Source of the DNA: Lineus longissimus
Taxonomy: Eukaryota > Nemertea > Pilidiophora > Heteronemertea > Lineidae
Length of the DNA stretch: 64,000 nucleotides
Assembly: GCF_910592395.1 (NCBI RefSeq)
Contig: NC_088325.1
Span: forward strand, 124,001-188,000
Direction of reading: 5' to 3'
In this document: piece after piece, positions 12,040 to 22,025 of the stretch
Position numbering within the stretch: the first letter of the stretch is position 1
Layout: each line of letters begins with the position of its first letter
Program-made: the position numbers and the translations under genes
The notes under the pieces: model-generated
The model's database searches: none
The model's input: only the letters and a program-made list of their open reading frames with translations
What the model was told of the DNA's origin: nothing

Positions 12040-12578
12040 CATACGGACAACTCGATAGACTCGATGGAGAGTTTGGAAGACAGTGAATAATGTCTGCTGG
12101 CTGCTCTGGTTTGCCTTGATGGTGAAACATTCAGCAAATGTAACATTGCGTGAAACTGTGTCAGCCATTCTCCAAGAAGCTTGAGGGATATTCTCTCTGC
12201 TAACACAGACATCCACTACCATGTGGTCACAGGCATGTGAAGATCAACATGACAAATATCATAGCAATGCAAACAAGACTATAGGAACGAGCCTGCATGC
12301 CTGTGCTCACATGGAACGTTCCTTGAAATAGGCCAAGTTGGTATGACCGTACTTCGGCATTTTATTTTTGTAAGTTTCTCTGTGTACCTGATTATGTGTA
12401 CATGTTGACATTTGGGCAATTTATTAATGAATTTGTTGATTAACAAACCTGCTTATGGCGTGTATGGTGTACATGTATTAGCGAACTATACATGTAGCGT
12501 CTCAAAGCTGAAAAGTAGTCTATATACTACGACTACCTCCAATAGGTCTGGTTCACATCGAACCATTTCTAAACTTTT

Positions 12579-12584
12579 AATAAA
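12579..12584 (+). terminator. Candidate polyadenylation signal of TBRG1
   Basis: An exact AATAAA lies 540 bp after the TBRG1 stop in AT-rich sequence. It is the first good candidate on the plus strand after the stop. Use is inferred. Confidence 0.4.
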
Positions 12585-13013
12585 AAACTGTGCTCTCTCA
12601 CAATAATGATGTTGTAATCTTATTGTTGAATTTGGTACATAGCCACACCTCCGACATGTGATGGTGAGGACAGACCCAGCCTGGTCACTGCTTGGACCTC
12701 TAGTATGTCATTTACCTGCTACAACATCAGGACTGCCTCTGGTGGAGATTCATCTTGCTGTACTCATGAAGACGGCCAAACTGATAGACACTGGGAACCT
12801 GATATCATGTACCCTCGGGCGGTATAGTAGTTCAACCTGCTGACTGCCCTTATGAAAGACCAAACCTTACTTTTGGAATCAAGGTACCTCATGCCCAAGC
12901 CAAACCAAATTTCATTTCCAGATCAACTAAGAACATGTCATGTTGAATAACTAGGATAATTTATTATCATTGACATGAAAAAGCATATTATGATGAACAA
13001 CCCATGGACAAGT

Positions 13014-13184
13014 TGTAGCACATGCTATGATGTAGCACATGCTATGATGTAGCACATGCTATGATGTAGCACATGCTATGATGTAGCACATGCTATGATG
13101 TAGCACATGCTATGATGTAGCACATGCTATGATGTAGCACATGCTATGATGTAGCACATGCTATGATGTAGCACATGCTATGAT
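13014..13184. repeat. 17-bp minisatellite, ten copies
   Basis: TGTAGCACATGCTATGA is repeated head to tail ten times with no visible substitution in the core. Confidence 0.95.
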
Positions 13185-13198
13185 AGTTTTACTGGTAG

Positions 13199-13262
13199 GA
13201 GCCGTGGTGGTGTAGTAGCTCAGGGTATTGACTACGGTAAAGTGGTCCAGGGTTTGATCACC
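13199..13262 (+). other. tRNA-like SINE head candidate
   Basis: GTGTAGTAGCTCAGGG resembles a pol III A box and GGGTTTGATCACC a B box, spaced as in tRNA genes. The arms do not fold into a tRNA. Similar A/B-box patches occur at 19598, 44453 (minus) and 45240. Confidence 0.4.
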
Positions 13263-14243
13263 AAAGTAACACAATTGTGACTTTGTCTTTATTGTCATTT
13301 TAACTTTTAACAGCTCCAACACACTGTACTTGCAGCCAAGTGACAACTCTTCTACAAACTATAAAACACAGGCTATGATTTAAGCTGTCACTGATCACCA
13401 TGACAATTCAACATTAGTTTTCAGTTATGTTATACAACATAACCGACATTAGTCTCATCACAATACACGAATGGCACTATTCTATTACAATGAAATGCAA
13501 CCAAAGCACATGAATATCGTCAGAGAACTTGTTTAGTTTCACCCAAGTGCCCGAAAACAAAAGATTTAAATTCCATCTTGTGCGGCACTTCACATGTAGA
13601 AAATCATAAGCGTGTCATACATGTACAATGATGTAAATAGGAATGTTAGCCAACACCCAGGCCCTATTGATAGTCACCTTTATACTGTTGGCATATAGTA
13701 CCGGCCAGCCAAGGGACCTCTTCTCAGGAAACTGATTTTTACTGATTCACCAAAGCCAAGTGATCTACGTGTCAAATGAGCCGTTCAACTTACTCAGCAA
13801 TAATACACGCAACTACTGGTAACTGAAATGTTGTGGTCAGAAGTTATTGAATAAGGATGATTTTAGGAGATCACAGAAATAATGATAAATGTTTTACAAC
13901 AACCACCTGTGTGTGATATTCTATCAACACAGTGATATAGACGACTGCAGGTCAAGATCAATACAGCATCTTTATAACTTCACAGTAGAAACTAGGTTCT
14001 AAGAAACTGCTTATTTAAGAGCATAAGGAGGACTGCTCCTTTCATAACAAACGCATTCCAGTAGCAGATCGGTAAGTACTTTTTAACACATCGTACAATA
14101 TTTCAAATGAAATCGTCAGTCCAAGAAATACTTGACTCTCAGTTCCCACAACTGCAATAATAACTAAACATTTTTTCTCCTCTAACACATTACAGGTAAC
14201 AAAATATAACTTGATGTACAAGAAAGTCTACTGCAGAGTCTGT

Positions 14244-14903
14244 CTATTTATCCAAGGTCCAGAGTAGTTTGCAGGCTCCCGTGAAGCCAACATCATTGTA
14301 GTTGAAGTAACATAGACAAGCGAAAGCCACGATGCCCATGCTGAGGACAAGTGTCTCGCACACCTTCGGTGGGAGGACTTTACGATGAACATAATCGATG
14401 GAAACAGTGTCTAGACCCCTGGAAAGAAAAGTTAAATTGATTGAAATTTTACTGAAGGGGAAAGAAGCATGAGGAATGGGGTTAAATGGGGACTAACAAA
14501 GTTTAAATACAATGATGGCTAAACAGGTTATCAGATGGACACTGTAGAGGAGACAAAAGATACATTGGTACAGAGGATTGTAATTATCAGTCGACTGTTA
14601 TTCATGAGGCTGTCTGGCACATCTCAATATCATTCAATATCTTTTTTCACACCCTTGGTTTGTAGCAATGCCAGAGCCCTTGAACCCATGTATAGTGGTT
14701 TCAAGACCGAGGTGTGGGACACAGACTGCCAGAGCCCTTGAACCCATGTATATATTTAAATATATTTAAATATTGATATTTTCCGGATGTTTTTTAAACT
14801 GTTTTTTATCCTCATGAAATCACCACTTTTAATGTACTCATTTAATATTATGTACAGTGCTTAGAAAATGTATGCACCATTATTTTAGCACTTTAAATCA
14901 AAT

Positions 14904-14934
<31 letters not shown>

Positions 14935-16808
14935 GGTGTCAAGACCGAGGTGTGGGACACAGACTGCCAGAGCCCTTGAACCCATGTATAGTGGTTTCAA
15001 GCCCGAGGTGTGGGACACAGACTGCCAGAGCCCTTGAACCCATGCATAGAGGTTAAGTTATTTTGATGTGGCCACTGAACAAGGAGTCTGAGGACACATC
15101 TCTGTGTCCTTGAGCAAGACCCCATCATGTGATCGACACCTCCTCCTCCTTGGCCGAATAAGGAATAGGTTATTAAATAACATTTGTACATCTACATGAA
15201 ATGGGTATCAAAGTCCCGTACTTACCAATGGGCGTGGAGGACCACTCCAGCCGTCATCAGATATTCAAGGACAGGGTTTGGATAGAGAAACGCTGCTGGG
15301 ATGACGAAGATGAGCCCGGTGGCCAGGTATCGCTCAATGGCCCAATGTTTGGATGGAAGCAGGTGATGCTTCTCTGGTGCTCCCCATTCAACTGAAGGAA
15401 ATGAGGACAAATTAGATGTCAACAAATTTGATCATCTGAGCAGCTCATTTCAATCCAATTATCAACAATTAGCCTGGAACTGCACACCTGTAAAAAAGAA
15501 GATCTTTCCTTTTCCAATTCCACATTTCACTCCCAAGAATGGCATCTGAATTCATAATGCACAAGTTTTTGTTAGAAGATATTCAAAAGTCATTATCGGC
15601 TAAAATTATGCTGCTTGTGTTAGATGTCCAACTAAAGAAGCTGTACATTCAGGTTTTGAAGTCGCATATGGAATCAAACTGGAAGTTACAATGATGGAAC
15701 AAAGTGTACCTGGTTCACTGTATCTGCTCTTGGTTGCCATCTGTGCTGCTGGGACAATAGTCAGCTGTTTGTGTGCAGCAGTTGTGGCAGCCCATGCTGG
15801 CTTGACGAGACGCGAGGCCAGCAATTGCTGGACGCCTCAAAAGAGAATGATAAAAAAAATGAATATGGAAATAAAACATTAAAAGATTGGCATTAGGCCT
15901 AGTGGTGTGTGCAAATAGGCCTTTTTCCAGATCCTGCAGATGCAACATATTCCTGGTTTGTTTCAACAATGCTTCCACCCAACGCAGTGATGTACCGGCA
16001 TCCCCGCTTACAAGATATCAAAGCGACAATCCTATCATTATTCCCAGACCAGGTTGGATCCGGGAAGGCTATTGCATGATTGACCAATGTGAATGTCCAG
16101 TCCATGTCCATGACAATAGGCCTAGAATGTCCAATCCATGTCCATGACTATATGACCGAATCTCGGCCTAAAATAAATAAAACAATGCAAAGAAGATGGC
16201 CAACTGGTGATGGCAGTCTCGAAATCACTGTTGCAGGCCTTGGTTGCAGGGCTTTTGTATAGAGCCCAATCATTCATGAGCCCAATCATGTTTTCGAGTA
16301 TTTTGGAACACCCTGTGGCCTGTAAAATATTGAGGACAACGAAGGTCACATCTTGAAGGCAAATTTAGTTGTCAAAAACGGAAAATGGGGATATGAACCC
16401 TACAAAACGTGTCATTCAAACGAGAGAGTAGACATTTATCTTTAATTTGCACACTTCTGTTTTGATTTTCATCGTGATTTTCACAGGAAAAAGTAGCTTT
16501 TACCTCTGCTAGACAATCGCAAAACACTGAAAGTTGCCATCGGAAAACTTGGGTGTCTTTACAAAACTGTGGATATTTTGAGATTATTCATTGCTAAATT
16601 TACTTTGTGATTACTACTTCTTGGGACAAAACTGTTATAAAATTTCTTATTTATTTCAAAAAAATTAGAATTGCAGTGATAAAATGCTGATTTTGGCAAT
16701 AAATTGTAATCTAGAATACAATAAGTTCGTCGCACATTTTGCAACAGAAAATTACCGTTGTGGTTGTCGTTATTAATCTCATACCGTTGTACCGTTGTGG
16801 TGTATCAT
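14244..16808 (-). CDS. SDHD: Succinate dehydrogenase cytochrome b small subunit (complex II anchor)
   Basis: Exons: 16793-16808 (tentative), 15710-15835, 15226-15391, 14244-14418. Phases 1,1,2 close to 483 nt, 160 residues, against 159 in human. SDHD anchors succinate dehydrogenase in the inner mitochondrial membrane and shares heme b and the ubiquinone site with SDHC. Seen here: a basic, acid-free N-terminus suited to mitochondrial import; SKHWAIERYLATGLIF; LHAHWGLDTVSIDYVHRKV with the heme-ligand histidine region and the DY of the quinone site; and the closing CYFNYNDVG and LLWTLDK. Three transmembrane segments are plausible. The first exon is only 16 nt (MIHHN plus one base), chosen because it fits the required phase-1 donor next to promoter-like sequence. 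The other three exons are firm. Convergent with TBRG1. Confidence 0.92.
14669..15050. repeat. 58-bp minisatellite split by an insertion, in SDHD intron 3
   Basis: TGCCAGAGCCCTTGAACCC starts at 14669, 14727, 14964 and 15022. The spacing is 58 bp within each pair, and the two halves are separated by inserted DNA at 14751-14930. Confidence 0.85.
14751..14930 (+). mobile_element. Retroposon 3' end with (ATT)n tail
   Basis: An AT-rich stretch of about 180 bp interrupts one minisatellite unit and ends in a run of ATT triplets after CAAATAAATT. This looks like the 3' end of a LINE or SINE that uses a simple-repeat tail. The duplicated target is short (TA or TATA) and cannot be fixed because of the AT-rich edges. 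Confidence 0.55.
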
Positions 16809-16811
16809 GAC

Positions 16812-16920
16812 ATGTCTTCGGACTGCGGCCGCGCCGGCCGGCCGCGAATTTATAATTCCCGAACTGAACTGACTTTGAATAATTCTCAGAGTTTGATTGG
16901 CTGATCATAGTCACGTGGTG
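16812..16920 (-). promoter_or_regulatory. Probable SDHD promoter
   Basis: On the minus strand a CACGTG E-box (16912-16917) and a CCAAT box (16896-16900) precede a GC-rich block (GCGGCCGCGCCGGCCGGC, 16826-16848), which lies just upstream of the tentative SDHD start. The motifs are seen; promoter use is inferred. Confidence 0.45.
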
Positions 16921-19111
16921 TAGCCTTAACTTAATTTTGTTGCCTTAAAAGAGGACAATTGACGGTGAATTGGTTTGGATGGAGATGACCCTTACGAAAA
17001 AGATCTCAGATTTACCATGCTCACCATGGTGAATGTAGAATTTACCATGCTCACCATGGTGAAATATTTGACCGTCCTAATTCACTATGGTGAAGTGCTG
17101 TCAGTTTGCCATGGTGAAATTGAGACACATTTATCCTAAGGGTAGGCCCCCTGCACCAACACCTAACACTTTCTCAACCCCAATACTTGACCTGACCCAA
17201 TGTATGTCTGCCCTTATCAGCCCAGGAACTCCCCAACCCAAGCAAAATCATGAAAGGCCATCGCACTATTGTCCGTCTTCTGTCATGGTACAGGCAACAG
17301 CAATTGCGATTGGTGAAATCCCAATATCTTTCTGTCAGCATGGTCTGTGGGATGTCGAAACAATCAACCTCTGCCAGCTGCTTATCTATTCAGATTGTGA
17401 AGGCCTTGACACAACATAAAAACTCTGACGCGAAACAACTACCCTCTGCCAGCTGGTTATCTGGTCAGGTTGGGTAGACCTTGACACAACCTAAAAATTA
17501 CACCAAGGTTACCGCTAATGAACTTTGGAGACGACAGGACAGCCTATGTCACAACCAACATCTGCCAGCTGGTTATCTGGTCAGGTTCGGAAGACCTTGA
17601 CACAACTTAAAAATTACACCAAGGTTACCACTAATGAACTTTGGAGACGACAGGACAGCCTACGTCACAACCAACCTCTGCCAGCTGGTTATCTGGTCAG
17701 GTTGGGAAGACATTGACACAACTTCAAAGGGTCCTTTGGCTGTACAAGACAACATTACACTCGCGTTCTACATGGGTGATACAAGACAACTGATTTGTTT
17801 TCTTTTGAATCACATCGTCACAAAGTCCTTCTCAAAGTATCTGATGACCATCTCCGCTGTTAGTGTGTCGAGGCTGCACTCCGTCAAAGACTTCATATCA
17901 GCTGTTGCTATGGCACTGATGCTTCCTAAACCATCGAGATGGACTGCTCACTCTAGCAAGATGGGATTAAGGATCACTCATTTTTCTCACCAAGTTTTAC
18001 CCAGGAGACATAAATCAGATATATACAGCCAATAAATTGTCACCGAGTATAGGGTCTACTCACTCCAAGATGACCAATATTGGAACAATCGGGACATTCC
18101 AGCAGCACATCCTTGACAGCGTTATAACTGAGCGAGACATTTAACTCTATATGTGTCCGCACTGGCAGCACCTCAGTGATGGTCCATCGGTGTTAACCCT
18201 GCAATACAGCAATGCAATCCTTTTGGACAAAGAACGAAGAAGCCGTTTATACATCTTGAAAGCTCATTCTCGTAAACAGTAGTCGCTATAATCTCTTGGG
18301 AGCAAAGTAAATTCCTGTGAAAGACACCGATGCAGGCCATTCAAATGTTAGTGCCCTAACATTCAAGAGATCACTGCAGGGTGGAACTCCTCATGACCAC
18401 TTGGTCCTCGTTAGATTGGTTTAGCTGGAGAGGTGCTTGGCCTTGAACCAAATAATCAATCCAACAGAATATTTCTTTTTTAATGTACAAATTCTTCACA
18501 TTCTTTCATCTAATTTACATACAAGTCAGTAGAATTCAATAATTAATCAGTAAACACCAAATTACAGAAAAATTCCATCAACATTCTTATGGACAGCTCA
18601 CATAACTTCATATTGACAGCTCAGCATTTCAAAACTTCAGATTATTGATGACAAGGTGGAGCCCCGACAGGACTCATCACAAGCCCTGCACAGAAACTTT
18701 CAAAAACCTACTATTTCAAAGTCATATCCTTTAAATTCTTGTCCTCAAACACAAAAGCCTTAGCCCCGATTTCAATCACCTCAATCACGCATCCTAACGT
18801 TAACAATTATTCACAAACTGGTGTGTTGAATATCAACTCAAATCGAATCCTTAAGTTATTATTTCTATGCAGATGGTGCTAGTGGGTCCAGTCCATGCAA
18901 AGTTGATCGTCTACAACGTGGGTCTTGGGTGAGAATATCTGAAAGCAGACAAAATCATATCTAAAATAGTTGATAGCAATCATTTTCATCGGTCATGTCA
19001 GCGCTTATCACATTGTATAATGTCAGTGCTTATCACCATCTCCCCAACATGATACAGACCAACCAAATATATTTTGAAATAACTCGAACCTACCTCGACT
19101 TATTTTCAAAC
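16921..19111. other. Spacer upstream of SDHD and downstream of ETFB
   Basis: Holds three CACCATGGTG palindromes (17025-17112), a degenerate tandem array (17370-17725) and the presumed ETFB 3' UTR. An open frame at 17634-18035 starts inside the array and shows no family resemblance. I see no supported gene. Confidence 0.55.
17370..17725. repeat. Degenerate 117-bp tandem repeat
   Basis: Units contain CTGCCAGCTGGTTATCTGGT followed by a TTGACACAAC block. The two right-hand units are close to identical at about 117 bp, while the left-hand units are shorter and diverged. Confidence 0.8.
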
Positions 19112-21893
19112 TCATATCGTTCCAGCTTCTTTTAATTTCCCCACTAAATCTGCTACAGTTTCCACCTTGATCCCTGCCTCTCTGGTCGGTGGATCGACCA
19201 CTTGCACAATTTCTTGCCGTGGAGTCAAATCAACACCGTAATCTGCGGGCTTCTTCTTAGCTATTGGCTTCTTTTTTGCTTTCTGAATGGAAGAATTGGA
19301 AATTAGAGATGCCAAGGCAGATAACTTCTCATTGGTGCAGCAAGTTGCCGGATGTCACCATATAAACAAGAGAAAAATCTGCAACAAAAGAGGGGAAATG
19401 CAAAGTCTCACCATGATATTAGGTAATGTAGCATATCTTGGTTCATTCAATCGTAGATCAGCCGTGGCAACACAGGGCAGTTTGACCTGTATTGTTTCTA
19501 ATCCACCATCTACTTCACGTGTCACCTTCAGGTCACCGTTGGTCTTCTCCATTTTAGAAGCAAACGTAGCCTGAAAATAAGGCAAAGACATTTTATACTG
19601 TCTGCTGGTTAGCTTATCGGACTCACAACCACATAGTCTTGGGTTCAAACACCATGGCCTAGTCATTGGGTGATATGAATAAAGACTAGCAAATGCTTTT
19701 TTCTAAAACTCTGCGTACATTTACACAGGGCCTTTCTGTACAAAATTGAAGTAAAAGCATTCGCTAGTCTTTATTCATATCACCCATTGCCTCAACATAT
19801 ACACGTCAACTCAAATATTGGCATTGTGAGATGGACCCTCTCAACATCTATGGAAGGCCTTTATTGGATGTGAGATGGACACTCTCAACATCTATGGAAG
19901 GCCTTTATTGGATGCCGGAGCAAAGTTGAGACTTTCCTTTCCTCATGCTGGTTGATTCTATCAAGGAATGTTTTGTACTCTTACCTGTGGCCAGTCAAGC
20001 AGACCTGCCATGCTGGTTGATTCTATCAAGGAATGTTTTGTACTCTTACCTGTGGCCAGTCAAGCAGACCTGCCATCATCTGCCCAGTCTGGTTACAGTC
20101 ATCATCAATAGCCTGCAAACAGATAAGCACTTCTAATTTGAAGATGGATGAAAATATATAAGATGATGGAGAGTAGAAGAACTCTTCAGAACCCATATTC
20201 CAAAGCTAGAGCAGTAAAAGAACATTGGCGAGGATATTTTAACCAAACCTTGAATTATTCGCATACTGTTACTAACAATTGGTGCAGATTTTGGAAGGGA
20301 GAGAAGAGGATTTCCTCCCTCTGCTCTCGACATCGAAAAAGAGACCAGGGAGAATATTGGAACACACCAGCAAGACTTCCCCACATGTGGCCAACAAAAC
20401 GAGTATCTCTTCCTCTGGGGGAAGAATATTATGCCGCTCCATATTTTCAAACAGGTCCAATGAAAAGGGAATTTCCACTTAGGTTTTTGTTGAAAATTTT
20501 CCATGACAGATGCAACATTTCAAGTGCTACTATAAGTTAAAATGGAATCTGAATGCTTCTTATCTTTTACCTGTTTTCCTAATATGACAAGATCGATCTT
20601 CTCCTCCTGAGCAACTTTGGCCAGAATCTTTGAGACGTGGAGTGGCTGCATGGTCGCGTAAGAATTGGCATCAATCTCAACGTGGACTGCCCGGTCAGCT
20701 CCCATAGCCAATGCTGTCCTCAGGGTTTCCTGCAATCAAATCAAATCAACTATTTCATGCTCTTGCCACATTCCACGCCCTCGACAACAACACACTTTGT
20801 CAATGAGATATGTTTTAGAAATCTTTCATAACAGACACGTCGCATAAGAGCAAAATATACACTCATTGTTACCTCCATTGTTACTCACCCGTTAACTGTA
20901 TCACTTTCATGGATAGTCAGTGTGAAAAAAACCAAGGCCTCAAAAAGAGACATGATGCAAGTCATTGGAAAGGAAGATCAAAGCAGCTTGCTCTGACCTG
21001 GGGGCACTTGCAGTCAAGCTGCCGACAAAATAGTAAATCCTAATTGTCTCCTAAAAACAGAATGAAGTCTTTGAGAATCCTACCTGTGATTGTGTCGGAC
21101 CGCATGATACTGCCACCACCTCCGAGGCGATCTTCTTCTCTTTCAATCTGACAGCTTCCTCAATTGCGATCTCATCAAATGGGTTCATGCTATGCTTCAC
21201 ACCATCAGTAACAACCCCCGTCTTGTCGGGTTTCACGCGAATCTGAAACAGAAAAGCAAAGGATATTTATACACCCCCTTTAGGTAGTAGCCACGACAAT
21301 ACTTGCATACAACTACCAGGGGCTAAACTTTAGAAAGAATCCCCGATTGATCGCATTCAACTATAAATCCATTGAACAGTGGTGCTTGGTTAGTCAACCG
21401 ATGACCTTTTTTTGGGGTGTGATCGGGGATTGTAAACTCGTTCCCTACCTGGGTCTTATAGGCCTACAGGCTCCACCCCTTCCTTGGTTTTTGATGACCT
21501 ATCTTATCTAGTCTGCTTTTCAGGCCAACACATAAAGGGCCATGAGACTGATTGATTGTCACTGTTAATGCATAACATCCCAGGTCAAAGTCAGATATAA
21601 AAATGACTGGAATGGAACTGACAATAGTAAAGATAAGACCAGGTCAATGCCAAAAGGTGGCGCATGACGGTGAAATCTGGAACTAACTGGACTACATAAG
21701 ACGACGAACCACCACAAACGCAACGGAATGAGGCAGTTTGAGAAAGAGACACAACTTTATTCTTCAATCAAAATGAGCACTGATATGAGGACCTTCAACC
21801 ATAGTAACTATAAGGGTGAAAAAACATAAGAAAGCGTACCTTGACTGCATAATCGATCACACGTTTCACACCGACTAGGACACGAAGCGCCAT
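19112..21893 (-). CDS. ETFB: Electron transfer flavoprotein subunit beta, six exons, complete
   Basis: Exons: 21840-21893, 21084-21242, 20571-20729, 20050-20112, 19412-19570, 19112-19282. Every intron is phase 0, and 765 nt give 254 residues (human 255). With ETFA it forms the matrix flavoprotein that passes electrons from acyl-CoA and other dehydrogenases to ETF-ubiquinone oxidoreductase; the beta subunit binds structural AMP and supplies the dehydrogenase docking loop. Seen: N-terminal [44 protein letters not shown]; the family signature [11 protein letters not shown]; and the recognition loop [14 protein letters not shown] followed by a lysine cluster. All are intact. The start is the ATG directly before MALRVL, although the frame is open further upstream. 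Exon 4 and its donor are partly duplicated in the following intron. Confidence 0.97.
19669..19784. mobile_element. Hairpin MITE with CATTG target duplication, in ETFB intron 4
   Basis: The 32-nt arms 19669-19700 and 19753-19784 are inverted copies with one mismatch; each end reads GGTGATATGAATAAAGAC when oriented. The element is flanked on both sides by CATTG (19664-19668, 19785-19789). A tRNA-like A/B-box patch lies just to its left (19598-19655). Confidence 0.7.
19827..19917. repeat. Two-copy 43-46-bp direct repeat
   Basis: TGTGAGATGGAC followed by CTCTCAACATCTATGGAAGG occurs twice in tandem in ETFB intron 4. Confidence 0.8.
19943..20072. repeat. 65-bp duplication of the ETFB exon 4 end and donor
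   Basis: CATGCTGGTTGATTCTATC and the following 46 bases, including CTTACCTGTGGCCAGTC, occur twice in tandem. On the minus strand the right copy is the true end of exon 4 with its GTAAGAG donor at 20050. The left copy repeats the last ~24 exon bases and the donor, now at 19985. Confidence 0.85.
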
Positions 21894-21919
21894 CTTGACC
21901 TTGGTGACCTTTGGCTTAC

Positions 21920-22025
21920 CAGTTAAAACGTCCCCACTCCAAAACGTCCCCTTACCAAAACGTCCCCGGGTACGGGAAAACGTCCTCGGACCAAAACGTC
22001 CCCTATCCAAAACGTCCCCGCCTTC
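21920..22025 (-). repeat. GGGGACGTTTTGG microrepeats just upstream of ETFB
   Basis: On the minus strand GGGGACGTTTT, usually followed by GG, occurs five times with 4-13-bp spacers, and there is one GAGGACGTTTT variant. It ends about 30 bp before the ETFB ATG, and the frame is open through it into ETFB. It could be 5' UTR, promoter or a dispersed short repeat. Confidence 0.75.

Larger units (their letters stand above)
12040..14243. other. TBRG1 3' region and TBRG1-SDHD convergent spacer
   Basis: Holds the presumed TBRG1 3' UTR with an AATAAA at 12579-12584, a 17-bp minisatellite (13014-13184), a tRNA-like patch (13199-13262) and the presumed SDHD 3' UTR from 14243 leftwards. No further coding segment is recognised. 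Confidence 0.6.

Noticed and set aside
13014-13184. CRISPR-like array
   Set aside because: Direct head-to-tail minisatellite without spacers in an intron-bearing animal genome; the same applies to the other arrays here.
17634-18035. 133-codon frame
   Set aside because: Begins in a tandem repeat; no splice support or known motif.
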